Source: Neorhizobium sp. UBA7851 (GTDB lineage Bacteria > Pseudomonadota > Alphaproteobacteria > Rhizobiales > Rhizobiaceae). Taken from it: a DNA stretch of 64,000 nucleotides. Positions 26,418-33,505 of this stretch are shown one piece after another. Both the position numbers and the translations under genes were made by a program. The number at the start of each line of letters is the position of its first letter. The first letter of the stretch is position 1. Under the pieces are notes generated by a model. It searched no databases. It was not told where the DNA came from and saw nothing but the letters and a program-made list of their open reading frames with translations. The stretch is taken from contig DLSX01000130.1 in assembly GCA_002500765.1 (NCBI GenBank), forward strand, positions 22,685 through 86,684. Reading direction: 5' to 3'.

Positions 26418-26446
26418 GTTAAGGTCTTGCTAATAGTGTTCGTCAA
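26418..26446 (-). promoter_or_regulatory. Promoter for the riboswitch-Rieske oxygenase transcript
   Basis: On the minus strand TTGACG (26446-26441) and CTTAAC (26423-26418) are separated by exactly 17 bases, matching the rhizobial sigma-70 pattern. Initiation would fall near 26410, about 100 bases before the aptamer and about 410 bases before the start codon. The -10 box is only moderate. Confidence 0.5.
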
Positions 26447-26470
26447 AATTCATTGGGAAGAGCCGCCACC

Positions 26471-27079
26471 ATGCCAGGACAGCTCCGGTATTACGAGGTC
26501 AACAGGCAAAGGCCTTTGATGGTGCCGCCAAGCAGCGGCAATGCCCATACAGAATTTCTGCGCACCGGCAGAATTTCGCGTTCCCGTCCCATATGGGTCC
26601 CGGACGAGCGCCGTTATCTTACCCATGACGAGGTGGCCGAGAAGACGGGCAGGAAACTCGAAACTGCAGGCGAAGCCACGCATAAGCGGCTGAACAGTTT
26701 TCATCGATCGATCCATCTCCCGAAGATCATATTCCATCGCACACTCGAGGGTAGCCCGCATCTGGGCTATTGCCACGTAACGGCGGCGCGCACCTTCTTT
26801 TCACAGGACGCGATGGTCAGCTGGTCTTTCTACATCGCCAACTTCTCCTCCGAGATTGGCGGCGACGAAGTGTTTTTCGCGCGAATAAACCCCAGGAATT
26901 CCCGCATGTATTTTGCCGTTGCGGTAGAAGGTGAAGCGGGCGAGCAGGCGCGGATCGATCGCAAATGGCGAAAGAACGGGCTTCTGTTCCAGACGAACAG
27001 CCCGCGCGAGGCTATGCGCAACGTGCTGATGCTCGGCGCCCCAAGCGCTGCCGTCCGCGAAATCATCAAAAGGCTTTGA
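26471..27079 (+). CDS. Hypothetical protein, divergent from the riboswitch transcript
   Basis: A 202-residue soluble protein I do not recognise. It is basic at the start (PGQLRYYEVNRQRPLMVPP), has no signal peptide or membrane segment, and contains a segment of alternating hydrophobic residues (SWSFYIANFSSEIGGDEVFFARINP) that suggests a mixed alpha-beta domain. Base composition and codon use match the neighbours. The ATG at 26471 is favoured over a TTG at 26453. It is transcribed away from the riboswitch gene from a shared ~25 to 60 bp promoter zone, so the two may be linked in regulation. No function is proposed. Confidence 0.7.
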   Translation: MPGQLRYYEVNRQRPLMVPPSSGNAHTEFLRTGRISRSRPIWVPDERRYLTHDEVAEKTGRKLETAGEATHKRLNSFHRSIHLPKIIFHRTLEGSPHLGYCHVTAARTFFSQDAMVSWSFYIANFSSEIGGDEVFFARINPRNSRMYFAVAVEGEAGEQARIDRKWRKNGLLFQTNSPREAMRNVLMLGAPSAAVREIIKRL

Positions 27080-27110
27080 AGCGCAGGCAGTCCGCTGTAT
27101 TGACAGCGGC

Positions 27111-28103
27111 ATGACAGCCGAAATCATCGATATCATCCATGAGCCGCAGCGCGCCATCAGCGAGGCGACCCGCGTGTTAAAAGACGGTTTTCCCGTCGCC
27201 ATCCCGACCGAGACCGTCTATGGGCTTGCCGCTGATGCGACGCGGGCAGAGGCTATCTCGCGCATCTACGAGACCAAGGGGCGGCCTCAGTTCAATCCGC
27301 TCATCTGCCATGTCTGCGATATCGAGATGGCCGAGCGTTATGCCGTGTTCGATCCGGTGTCGCGACGGCTGGCCGAAACCTTCTGGCCTGGTCCGCTGAC
27401 TATCATCCTGCCGCTGAGGCAAGACAGCACCGTCCATCCGCTTGCAACCGCGGGGCTGGAAACGGTCGGGCTTCGCTGCCCGGAAGGTTATGCTAACGAG
27501 CTGATCCGCGCCTTCGACCGACCGCTTGCGGCGCCGAGCGCCAACACATCCGGCAAGATCAGCCCGACCGCTGCGCGCCATGTGATGGAAGATCTCGGCG
27601 ACAAGCTTCAGCTCATCATCAACGGCGGTGTCTCACCGATCGGCGTCGAGTCGACGATTGTGCGTGTCGATCCCGATACCGGTGCGATCCTGCTCCTGAG
27701 ACCCGGCGGTCTGGCCGCAATGGAGATTGCCGACGTTGCTGGGCGTGATCTGCAGCGACGCGCCGGCCCTGCCGCCATCATCGAGGCACCGGGCATGCTT
27801 GCCTCCCACTATGCTCCGGGCGCCGCGGTGCGTCTCAACGCGACCTTGATCGAGCCGGGCGAAGCACTGATCCGCTTCGGGAGCGTGTCGGTTACGGGTA
27901 TGGAAAAGGCTGCGATCAATCTCGACCTCAGCCCGACGGCCGACCTTGCGCAGGCGGCGGCAAATCTGTTCGAATACCTGAAGCGCGCCGATGCCAGCGG
28001 TGCTGCCAATATTGCCGTGACACCAATCCCGAATGAAGGATTGGGCGAGGCGATCAATGACAGGCTTGCACGCGCCGCCGCGCCACGGGACGGAGAGACG
28101 TAA
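27111..28103 (+). CDS. L-threonylcarbamoyladenylate synthase (Sua5/YwlC type)
   Basis: A 330-residue Sua5-type protein that makes threonylcarbamoyl-AMP for the t6A37 modification of ANN-decoding tRNAs. The YrdC domain shows AIPTETVYGLAADAT, TKGRPQFNPLICHV and the PLAAPSANTSGKISPTAARH region. The extra C-terminal Sua5 domain (ASHYAPGAAVRLN) marks the long form. It begins a tightly packed set with the FAD-linked oxidase (two-base gap) and the ModE-like gene (four-base overlap). Confidence 0.95.
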   Translation: MTAEIIDIIHEPQRAISEATRVLKDGFPVAIPTETVYGLAADATRAEAISRIYETKGRPQFNPLICHVCDIEMAERYAVFDPVSRRLAETFWPGPLTIILPLRQDSTVHPLATAGLETVGLRCPEGYANELIRAFDRPLAAPSANTSGKISPTAARHVMEDLGDKLQLIINGGVSPIGVESTIVRVDPDTGAILLLRPGGLAAMEIADVAGRDLQRRAGPAAIIEAPGMLASHYAPGAAVRLNATLIEPGEALIRFGSVSVTGMEKAAINLDLSPTADLAQAAANLFEYLKRADASGAANIAVTPIPNEGLGEAINDRLARAAAPRDGET

Positions 28104-28105
28104 TC

Positions 28106-29551
28106 ATGGATAGCGCGAAGGCAGGCTTGAAGATGGCACCGGAACTGATCGACCGCTTTGCTTCAATCGTCGGAGGCGCCAATGTGATCACGGATGCGGC
28201 TGGCCTTGCCCCGCATCTGCAGGAAGACCGTGGCCTCTATAAAGGCGCGTCGCCGATGTTGTTGAAACCTGCATCGACGCAGGAAGTCTCGGCTATCCTG
28301 AAACTCGCCAGCGCCACCGGTACGGCGATTGTTCCCCAGACCGGAAACACGGGCCTTGTCGGCGGGCAGACGCCGCGTGCGGGCGGAAACGATATCATCG
28401 TTTCTCTCGCCCGGATGAACCGTATCCGTGACGTCGATCCGGTGGCGAATGTGCTGGTGGCCGATGGCGGCGCGATCCTTGCCGATGTGCAGAAAGCCGC
28501 CGAAGAGGTCAACCGGCTGTTTCCGCTGTCTCTCGGTTCGGAGGGCTCCTGCCGGATCGGCGGCAACTTGTCCACCAATGCCGGTGGCACGGCAGTGCTC
28601 GCCTATGGCAATATGCGCCAGCTTTGCCTCGGGCTCGAAGTCGTGCTGCCGACCGGTGAAATCTGGGACGGGCTGCGTCGACTGAAGAAGGACAATACCG
28701 GTTACGATCTGCGCGACCTGTTCATCGGAGCGGAAGGCACGCTCGGCATCATTACCGGTGCAGTGCTGAAACTCTTTCCCCGTCCAGTCGGGCATCAGGT
28801 GGCATTCGCCGGCGTCGGCTCCACCGAAGATGCGCTCGCATTGTTCGACAAGGCGTCGACGCTTTGCGGCTCTGCGCTCACAGGTTTCGAACTGATGCCG
28901 CGGATCGGCATCGAGTTTACCACGCGCCATATCGAAGGCGTGCGCGATCCGCTGTCGGAACCGCATCCGTGGTATGTCCTGATCGATATTTCGACTTCGG
29001 ATTCTGCTCAGACCGCCGAGGTAATGGTTCACGCGCTGCTGGAACAGGGTTTTGAGGCAGGTCTGGTCCGCGATGCGGTGATCGCAACCTCGGTCGCGCA
29101 GCAGAAAGCGCTCTGGACCATGCGCGAAAGCATGTCGGGTGCGCAAAAACCGGAAGGCGGCTCGATCAAGCACGACGTTTCGGTGCCGGTGTCGAAAATT
29201 CCGCAATTCATGGCCGAGGCCGAAAAGGCGGTTCTGGCCGCCATGCCGGGCGCACGTGTATGCGCCTTCGGCCATATGGGTGACGGCAACATCCACTACA
29301 ACATTTCCCAGCCGGTTGGGGCCGACAAGCAGGCTTTCCTCGACCGCTGGCGCGAGATCAACGAGATCGTGCATACGATCGTGCTCGATGCCGGCGGCTC
29401 GATCTCGGCCGAGCACGGCATAGGCCAGCTGAAGCGGGACGAACTTGCGCATGTCCGCTCGCCGATCGAGATGGAACTGATGTACCGGATCAAGAAATCA
29501 TTCGATCCGGCCGGCATCATGAACCCCGGCAAGGTCGTTATCGCTCCATGA
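28106..29551 (+). CDS. FAD-linked oxidase (D-2-hydroxyglutarate/D-lactate dehydrogenase-like)
   Basis: A 481-residue flavoprotein of the GlcD/vanillyl-alcohol oxidase superfamily. The FAD-binding PCMH domain includes IVPQTGNTGLVGGQTPR and SLGSEGSCRIGGNLSTNAG. The C-terminal cap has the metal-site motif FGHMGDGNIHYN and AEHGIGQLKRDEL. It is predicted to oxidise a D-2-hydroxyacid, with D-2-hydroxyglutarate or D-lactate the best guesses. The start ATG has GGAGAG upstream. It is packed between the sua5 gene and a ModE-type regulator, a context that does not point to a substrate. Confidence 0.9.
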   Translation: MDSAKAGLKMAPELIDRFASIVGGANVITDAAGLAPHLQEDRGLYKGASPMLLKPASTQEVSAILKLASATGTAIVPQTGNTGLVGGQTPRAGGNDIIVSLARMNRIRDVDPVANVLVADGGAILADVQKAAEEVNRLFPLSLGSEGSCRIGGNLSTNAGGTAVLAYGNMRQLCLGLEVVLPTGEIWDGLRRLKKDNTGYDLRDLFIGAEGTLGIITGAVLKLFPRPVGHQVAFAGVGSTEDALALFDKASTLCGSALTGFELMPRIGIEFTTRHIEGVRDPLSEPHPWYVLIDISTSDSAQTAEVMVHALLEQGFEAGLVRDAVIATSVAQQKALWTMRESMSGAQKPEGGSIKHDVSVPVSKIPQFMAEAEKAVLAAMPGARVCAFGHMGDGNIHYNISQPVGADKQAFLDRWREINEIVHTIVLDAGGSISAEHGIGQLKRDELAHVRSPIEMELMYRIKKSFDPAGIMNPGKVVIAP

Positions 29552-29928
29552 GCCATATCCGGAAAACCACGATCCGCATCGATTTCGATATCGGCGTCAG
29601 GTTCGGGCCCGGAAAGGCGCAACTGCTCGAACTGATCGAGGAACATGGCTCCATCCGCGCCGCCGGTGCCTCGATCGGCATGTCCTACCGGCGCGCATGG
29701 CTTTTGGCGGACGAGATCAACCGAATGTTCCGCGAACCTTCAATCTCTACCCGTCACGGCGGCAAAAGCGGCGGCGGCGCCGGCTTGACCGAATTCGGCA
29801 AGGAACTCCTGTCACGGTATCGCCGGATGGAGGCCACCATGCTGAAGGCCGCCGATGAAGACCTGCAATGGCTGTCGTCCAATATCGACGCAGCTTTCGC
29901 CCCCTTCGACAAAAAAGACGACAGCTGA
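29548..29928 (+). CDS. ModE N-terminal-type winged-helix DNA-binding protein
   Basis: A 126-residue protein consisting only of the LysR-like winged-helix domain found at the N-terminus of ModE (LLELIEEHGSIRAAGASIGMSYRRAWLLADEINRMF, then HGGKSGGGAGLTEFGKELL). The C-terminal molybdate-binding TOBE repeats are missing, so direct molybdate sensing by this protein is unlikely. The ATG overlaps the stop of the FAD-linked oxidase gene (ATGA). It may regulate its own operon or a distant one; no operator is visible nearby. Confidence 0.85.
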   Translation: MSHIRKTTIRIDFDIGVRFGPGKAQLLELIEEHGSIRAAGASIGMSYRRAWLLADEINRMFREPSISTRHGGKSGGGAGLTEFGKELLSRYRRMEATMLKAADEDLQWLSSNIDAAFAPFDKKDDS

Positions 29929-30178
29929 CGCCGCTATAGCTGTCCTTCCGACCTGCCGTATTGGCTGTCACCCGGTTTTTCCACAGGCCCGAAACCCAAG
30001 CTGCAACAGCGTGTCCCGTCGCGATACGACTTCTACACACACTCACGCGTTCATTCTTCGGAAACCGCGATAGTTGCGGCATTCGGTAACCATCCACCAA
30101 GGCAGGTTTTCCTTAACCGCGATTTTTAAGGGGTTTTCGTAAGCCCGCCGCCTAATGTGAGCCCATCAGAGGACAAAA
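29929..30178. other. Intergenic stretch before the DUF6101-like gene
   Basis: No coding region is supported here. The only structure seen is a weak inverted repeat, CCTTAA (30111-30116) with TTAAGG (30126-30131). The transcript start of the downstream gene probably falls in this stretch but no convincing -35/-10 pair stands out. Confidence 0.5.
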
Positions 30179-30236
30179 GTCCCGCAGAGAAACCGAATAC
30201 GGGCAACCGGAAACGGCTCTCAGGTAAAACAAGGGT
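30179..30236 (+). promoter_or_regulatory. Glycine-aptamer-like leader motif before the DUF6101-like gene
   Basis: The leader holds, in order, a 5' strand with AGAGAAA (30186-30192), CCGAATACGGGCAACC (30193-30208), and CTCTCAGGTAAAAC (30217-30230). These echo the glycine riboswitch elements GAGAGA, CCGAAGG-GCAA and CTCTCAGGCAAAA. AGAG can pair with CTCT, and an outer CCC (30181-30183) with GGG (30233-30235), the latter overlapping the likely ribosome-binding AGGG. The helix between the first two elements is missing and the whole is unusually short, so it may be a degenerate aptamer or a chance likeness. Confidence 0.35.
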
Positions 30237-30247
30237 AGCATTAAGCG

Positions 30248-30814
30248 ATGAGCAAAACCGTTCTGAAGCCCGAATGGGCAGGGTCGACATTGAGGCTCGA
30301 TCCGTCTCGTTTTCCGCAGCAAATCACCTATGCGCTGCGCGAGACCTCAGGAGATGTCACGATCACCATCGACGAGCGCGGCGCAGTGCTGCGCAAGATC
30401 CTTCCGGGTAGCGGCCTGCCGCTGTCCTTCGCCCTGCCGGCACGCGCCTTCAAGGGTGTAGCCGCCCGCGCGATCGACCATGGCGACGGCGAGGTCACCG
30501 TCACGCTCGAACTTCATCACGACGACCCGGATTTGTGCATCCCGCTTCTCGTCGCCCATGACCTCTGCGACATCGCCGCTGACTGGCGCAGCTGGTCGGA
30601 AGCCTTCCGCATTCCGATGCTGATGGTCGAGGCCGATGGTGTTGCCCGCCCGCTCGAAAACCATATTGGCGATGTACGCGACCACGGCATGAAGCAGCGC
30701 CGCCGCCACTCCTATTTCGCCGCAAGGCGTCCCCGTTTCCTCGTTCGCCGCACGACTGGTACGCTTGGCGTTGCGATGAAGATCGAAGGCCGGGAAATCA
30801 TCGCGCGCCGGTAG
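30248..30814 (+). CDS. Conserved rhizobial protein, DUF6101-like
   Basis: A 188-residue soluble protein that I recognise only as a conserved alphaproteobacterial family (DUF6101-like). It has an N-terminal segment SKTVLKPEWAGSTLRLDPSRFP, a central beta-rich part (DVTITIDERGAVLRKIL) and a basic C-terminus with KQRRRHSYFAARRPRFLVRR. No catalytic motif, signal or membrane helix is evident. It is monocistronic, followed by a strong terminator. The leader carries a glycine-aptamer-like motif. Function unknown. Confidence 0.8.
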   Translation: MSKTVLKPEWAGSTLRLDPSRFPQQITYALRETSGDVTITIDERGAVLRKILPGSGLPLSFALPARAFKGVAARAIDHGDGEVTVTLELHHDDPDLCIPLLVAHDLCDIAADWRSWSEAFRIPMLMVEADGVARPLENHIGDVRDHGMKQRRRHSYFAARRPRFLVRRTTGTLGVAMKIEGREIIARR

Positions 30815-30846
30815 GGCCGTCCCCTAAACCTGCAAGGCGCTGCGCG

Positions 30847-30875
30847 AAGCCCGGCTTTAACAAGCCGGGCTTTTT
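30847..30875. terminator. Rho-independent terminator, bidirectional
   Basis: AAGCCCGGCTT (30847-30857) pairs perfectly with AAGCCGGGCTT (30862-30872) around a four-base TAAC loop, followed by a T run to 30875. It ends the DUF6101-like transcript and faces the 3' end of ubiA on the other strand. Confidence 0.9.
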
Positions 30876-30896
30876 CCGTTGCTGATTTTCTGGACT

Positions 30897-31850
30897 TCAG
30901 AAAATGAGCGAGAGAACAAGGCCGGCAAAAAGGATCGCACCGACGCGATTGTTGGAGACGAACAGATCCCGGCACTGGGCGGGGTTGCGAATGTCCAGAA
31001 TAAGAATCTGCCAACCCAGCATGACGGCCATGGTAATCAGCCCGACATAGGCGAAGAAACCTGCACCGGCCGCGATGAAGGCCAGAGACAAAAACAGCAC
31101 CGTCACGCCGTAAAGGCCGACAAGGCAAGGCTTGGCGTTTTCGCCGAACAGACGAGCCGTGGAGCGGACACCGATCAGCTCGTCATCCTCGATATCCTGA
31201 TAGGCGTAGATCGTATCGTAACCGATCGTCCAGGCAACGGCGCCGATATAGAGGAAAACCGGCGCCCAGGAGAGCGACCCGAAAATCGCCGCCCAGCCCA
31301 TCAGCGCGCCCCAGGAAAAGGCAAGGCCTAAGAAAAACTGCGGCCAGTCTGTGAAGCGTTTGGCAAAAGGATAAATAGCGACGACGGCAAGCGAGGCGAT
31401 GCCGAGCACGATCGAGAACGTGTTGAACTGGATCAGTACCAGCAGACCAACCAGCGCCTGCAGGACGATGAACACCTTGGCGCCGAAACGGGACACGCGC
31501 CCCGACGGCAGCGGACGCGAGCGGGTGCGCGCCACTTCCATGTCGATCTCGTGGTCGACGAGATCGTTATAAGTGCAGCCGGCACCACGCATGGCAACCG
31601 AACCGACAAACATCAGGAAGAGATAGAAGATAACCGTGCCTGCCGAAGGCTCCAGGCCATCTGGTGCGGCATCCGCCGCAAGAGCGATGGACCAGAAGCA
31701 TGGCCACATCAGAAGCTGCCAGCCGATAGGCCGATCCCAGCGGGCAAGCTGGGAATAGCCCCACAGCGATCGCGGCAGCACGCGATAGACAAAATTGTCG
31801 GAAGGAGCATCGGCCACGCGGGCGCCAAAATCGGGAGCGTTTGTCATCAT
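30897..31850 (-). CDS. ubiA: 4-hydroxybenzoate polyprenyltransferase UbiA
   Basis: A 317-residue membrane prenyltransferase with eight or nine hydrophobic segments that attaches the polyprenyl chain to 4-hydroxybenzoate in ubiquinone synthesis. The first Asp-rich motif lies in GAGCTYNDLVDHEIDMEVAR and the second in DTIYAYQDIEDDELIGVRS, both binding magnesium-diphosphate. The N-terminal ARWDRPIGWQLLMWP is typical. The polyprenyl synthase at 50240 would supply the substrate. It is monocistronic; a rhizobial palindromic repeat lies just upstream of its start. Confidence 0.95.
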   Translation of the reverse strand: MMTNAPDFGARVADAPSDNFVYRVLPRSLWGYSQLARWDRPIGWQLLMWPCFWSIALAADAAPDGLEPSAGTVIFYLFLMFVGSVAMRGAGCTYNDLVDHEIDMEVARTRSRPLPSGRVSRFGAKVFIVLQALVGLLVLIQFNTFSIVLGIASLAVVAIYPFAKRFTDWPQFFLGLAFSWGALMGWAAIFGSLSWAPVFLYIGAVAWTIGYDTIYAYQDIEDDELIGVRSTARLFGENAKPCLVGLYGVTVLFLSLAFIAAGAGFFAYVGLITMAVMLGWQILILDIRNPAQCRDLFVSNNRVGAILFAGLVLSLIF

Positions 31851-31926
31851 GGTCGAGGTTCTAGCGCCGGGGATTTGGGGTGGTCAAGCGGGGGGATTAA
31901 GGGGCGAGCTTCCGTCGTTGCAGTTG

Positions 31927-32055
31927 CTCCTCATCCGCCTGCCGGCACCTTCTCCCCGCCCTGACGGGGAGAAGGACGCAAGCCGCAAACTCCCCACCCA
32001 ATTGGGGCACCTCCCCTCGCCCCGTTTACGGGGAGAGGGCCAGGGTGAGGGGCAG
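31927..32055. repeat. Rhizobial mosaic palindromic intergenic repeat (RIME-like)
   Basis: The ~130 bp between ubiA and cfa contains two hairpins of GC-rich composition. CCTTCTCCCCG (31948-31958) pairs perfectly with CGGGGAGAAGG (31965-31975). CCCTCGCCCCG (32014-32024) pairs with CGGGGAGAGGG (32029-32039) with one mismatch. Flanks such as CTCATCCGCCTGCCGGCACC and GGCCAGGGTGAGGGGC match the style of the intergenic mosaic elements known from Rhizobium, Sinorhizobium and Agrobacterium. It may also terminate the cfa transcript. Confidence 0.75.
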
Positions 32056-32076
32056 CGACAAGCCGCAACCGTGCCG

Positions 32077-33333
32077 TCACACCGCAATCTTGTCCAGCGG
32101 CAACCGGCTCTGCTCAAATGCCCGCAATTCCGCTTCCCGCTCGTAGATGTAGTCGCGCGTATCGGGCACGGCCTGGCGTTTCTTGACGATCTGGATCTGG
32201 AAGATGTGAAAGGCCTCATGGGTGAAAGCCATCTCGGACGCCGCAAGATAGAATTCCCACATGCGTACGAAACGCTCGTCATAAAGCGCGATCGCCTTTT
32301 CCTTGTTGGCCATGAAGCGCTCGCGCCAGTGGCGTAGCGTATAGGCGTAATGCATCGGCAGGATTTCGACATCGGAGACGAGCAGGCCCGCCTTTTCGAT
32401 CGACGGAATTACTTCCGCAAGCGACGGGATGTAGCCGCCCGGGAAGATATATTTCTCGATCCAGGGATTGTTGTAGATCGCCGGATAGGGCTGGCCGATC
32501 GAATGCAATACCATAATGCCGTCATCCGAAAGGACGTCGTTCACCTTGTTGAAGAACTTGCGATAGTTCAGCCGGCCGACATGTTCGAACATGCCGACGG
32601 AAACGATGCGGTCATAGCTCTTGGTCGGCGGCAGGTAATAATAGTCCTGCAGCTCGAAGCGGACGCTGCCCGCGAGGCCGCGCTTGGCGGCGCGTTCGCT
32701 GGAAATCTTCAGCTGCTCGGTTGACAGCGTGATGCCGGTCACATCAACGCCGCAGCTTTCCGACAGATACATCGCCATGCCGCCCCAGCCGGAGCCTATT
32801 TCGAGCGCCTTCTGGCCGGGTTCGGCCAGAAGCTTTGCCACGATATGGCGCTTTTTGGCGATCTGCGCCTCGTCCAGCGAGATGCCGGGCGGGTTGAAAT
32901 AGGCGCAGGAATATTGCCAGTCCTCATCGAGAAACAGCGAGAAAAGCTTCTCGTCGAGATCGTAGTGATGCGAGACGTTCTTGCGATTGTGGTTGATCGG
33001 AACGCGATTGCGGAACTGAGCCTCGATCATCCGGCCGATACCGCGGACGATCATGCCGAATGTCAGGCCCTCGGACAGGGTGTTGTCCTTGATCAGGGCG
33101 AGGAAATCGTAAATGTCCCCTTCTTCCACGAGAAGGCGGCCATCCATATAGAGCTGGCCAAGCTGCAACTGCGGATCGCGCAGAAGCGCCAGTTCCGATG
33201 CTTCGTCGGTGAAGCGGATGGCCACCGATCGACCTCCCCCTCCGCCATATCGCTGTTCGCCTCCCGTCCCACGGACGGTGAGAGTACCTATCTTGATGAT
33301 TTTGCTAAGAAGATCGTGAAGGGACGAGTTCAC
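32077..33333 (-). CDS. cfa: Cyclopropane-fatty-acyl-phospholipid synthase
   Basis: A 418-residue SAM-dependent enzyme that adds a methylene bridge to unsaturated acyl chains of membrane phospholipids. The SAM loop is LEIGSGWGGMAMYLSESCG, the family motif WQYSCAYFNPPGISLDEAQ precedes it, and VSVGMFEHVGRLNYRKFF follows with the conserved Glu and His. Length is normal for the family. The gene stands alone between the palindromic repeat and tex. Rhizobia often carry several cfa paralogues, so a condition-specific role is possible. Confidence 0.93.
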   Translation of the reverse strand: MNSSLHDLLSKIIKIGTLTVRGTGGEQRYGGGGGRSVAIRFTDEASELALLRDPQLQLGQLYMDGRLLVEEGDIYDFLALIKDNTLSEGLTFGMIVRGIGRMIEAQFRNRVPINHNRKNVSHHYDLDEKLFSLFLDEDWQYSCAYFNPPGISLDEAQIAKKRHIVAKLLAEPGQKALEIGSGWGGMAMYLSESCGVDVTGITLSTEQLKISSERAAKRGLAGSVRFELQDYYYLPPTKSYDRIVSVGMFEHVGRLNYRKFFNKVNDVLSDDGIMVLHSIGQPYPAIYNNPWIEKYIFPGGYIPSLAEVIPSIEKAGLLVSDVEILPMHYAYTLRHWRERFMANKEKAIALYDERFVRMWEFYLAASEMAFTHEAFHIFQIQIVKKRQAVPDTRDYIYEREAELRAFEQSRLPLDKIAV

Positions 33334-33440
33334 GGACCCACCTCCTGAATACTAAGGGAACCTTACTATTTTTCGAAATCTAGCGTCTATTCGTCGGACT
33401 GCAAGCACATTCCGGTCATGAAAATGACACGAAACAGAAC

Positions 33441-33465
33441 GCCGTCAAACGGGTTGTTTGACGGC
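33441..33465 (-). terminator. Perfect inverted repeat downstream of tex
   Basis: GCCGTCAAAC (33441-33450) and GTTTGACGGC (33456-33465) form a perfect 10 bp stem with a five-base loop, 40 bases after the tex stop on the minus strand. The following U-content on that strand is modest (TTCTGTTTCGT), so termination is likely but not certain. Confidence 0.6.
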
Positions 33466-33505
33466 GCACACTCAAAAGTAGCGATGAGCTTTTGACTTGT
33501 AGAAT

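Noticed and set aside
26210..26446. Minus-strand TTG frame of 78 codons with a hydrophobic start, resembling a small exported protein
   Set aside because: It lies across the cobalamin aptamer and its promoter; the conserved RNA motifs explain the sequence and there is no ribosome-binding site.
30111..30131. TTAA-spaced element resembling a CtrA site
   Set aside because: The two TTAA parts are nine bases apart rather than the seven expected for CtrA.
30157..30411. 84-codon plus-strand frame overlapping the DUF6101-like start
   Set aside because: It runs through the structured leader and into another frame of the gene; the 188-residue frame is clearly the coding one.
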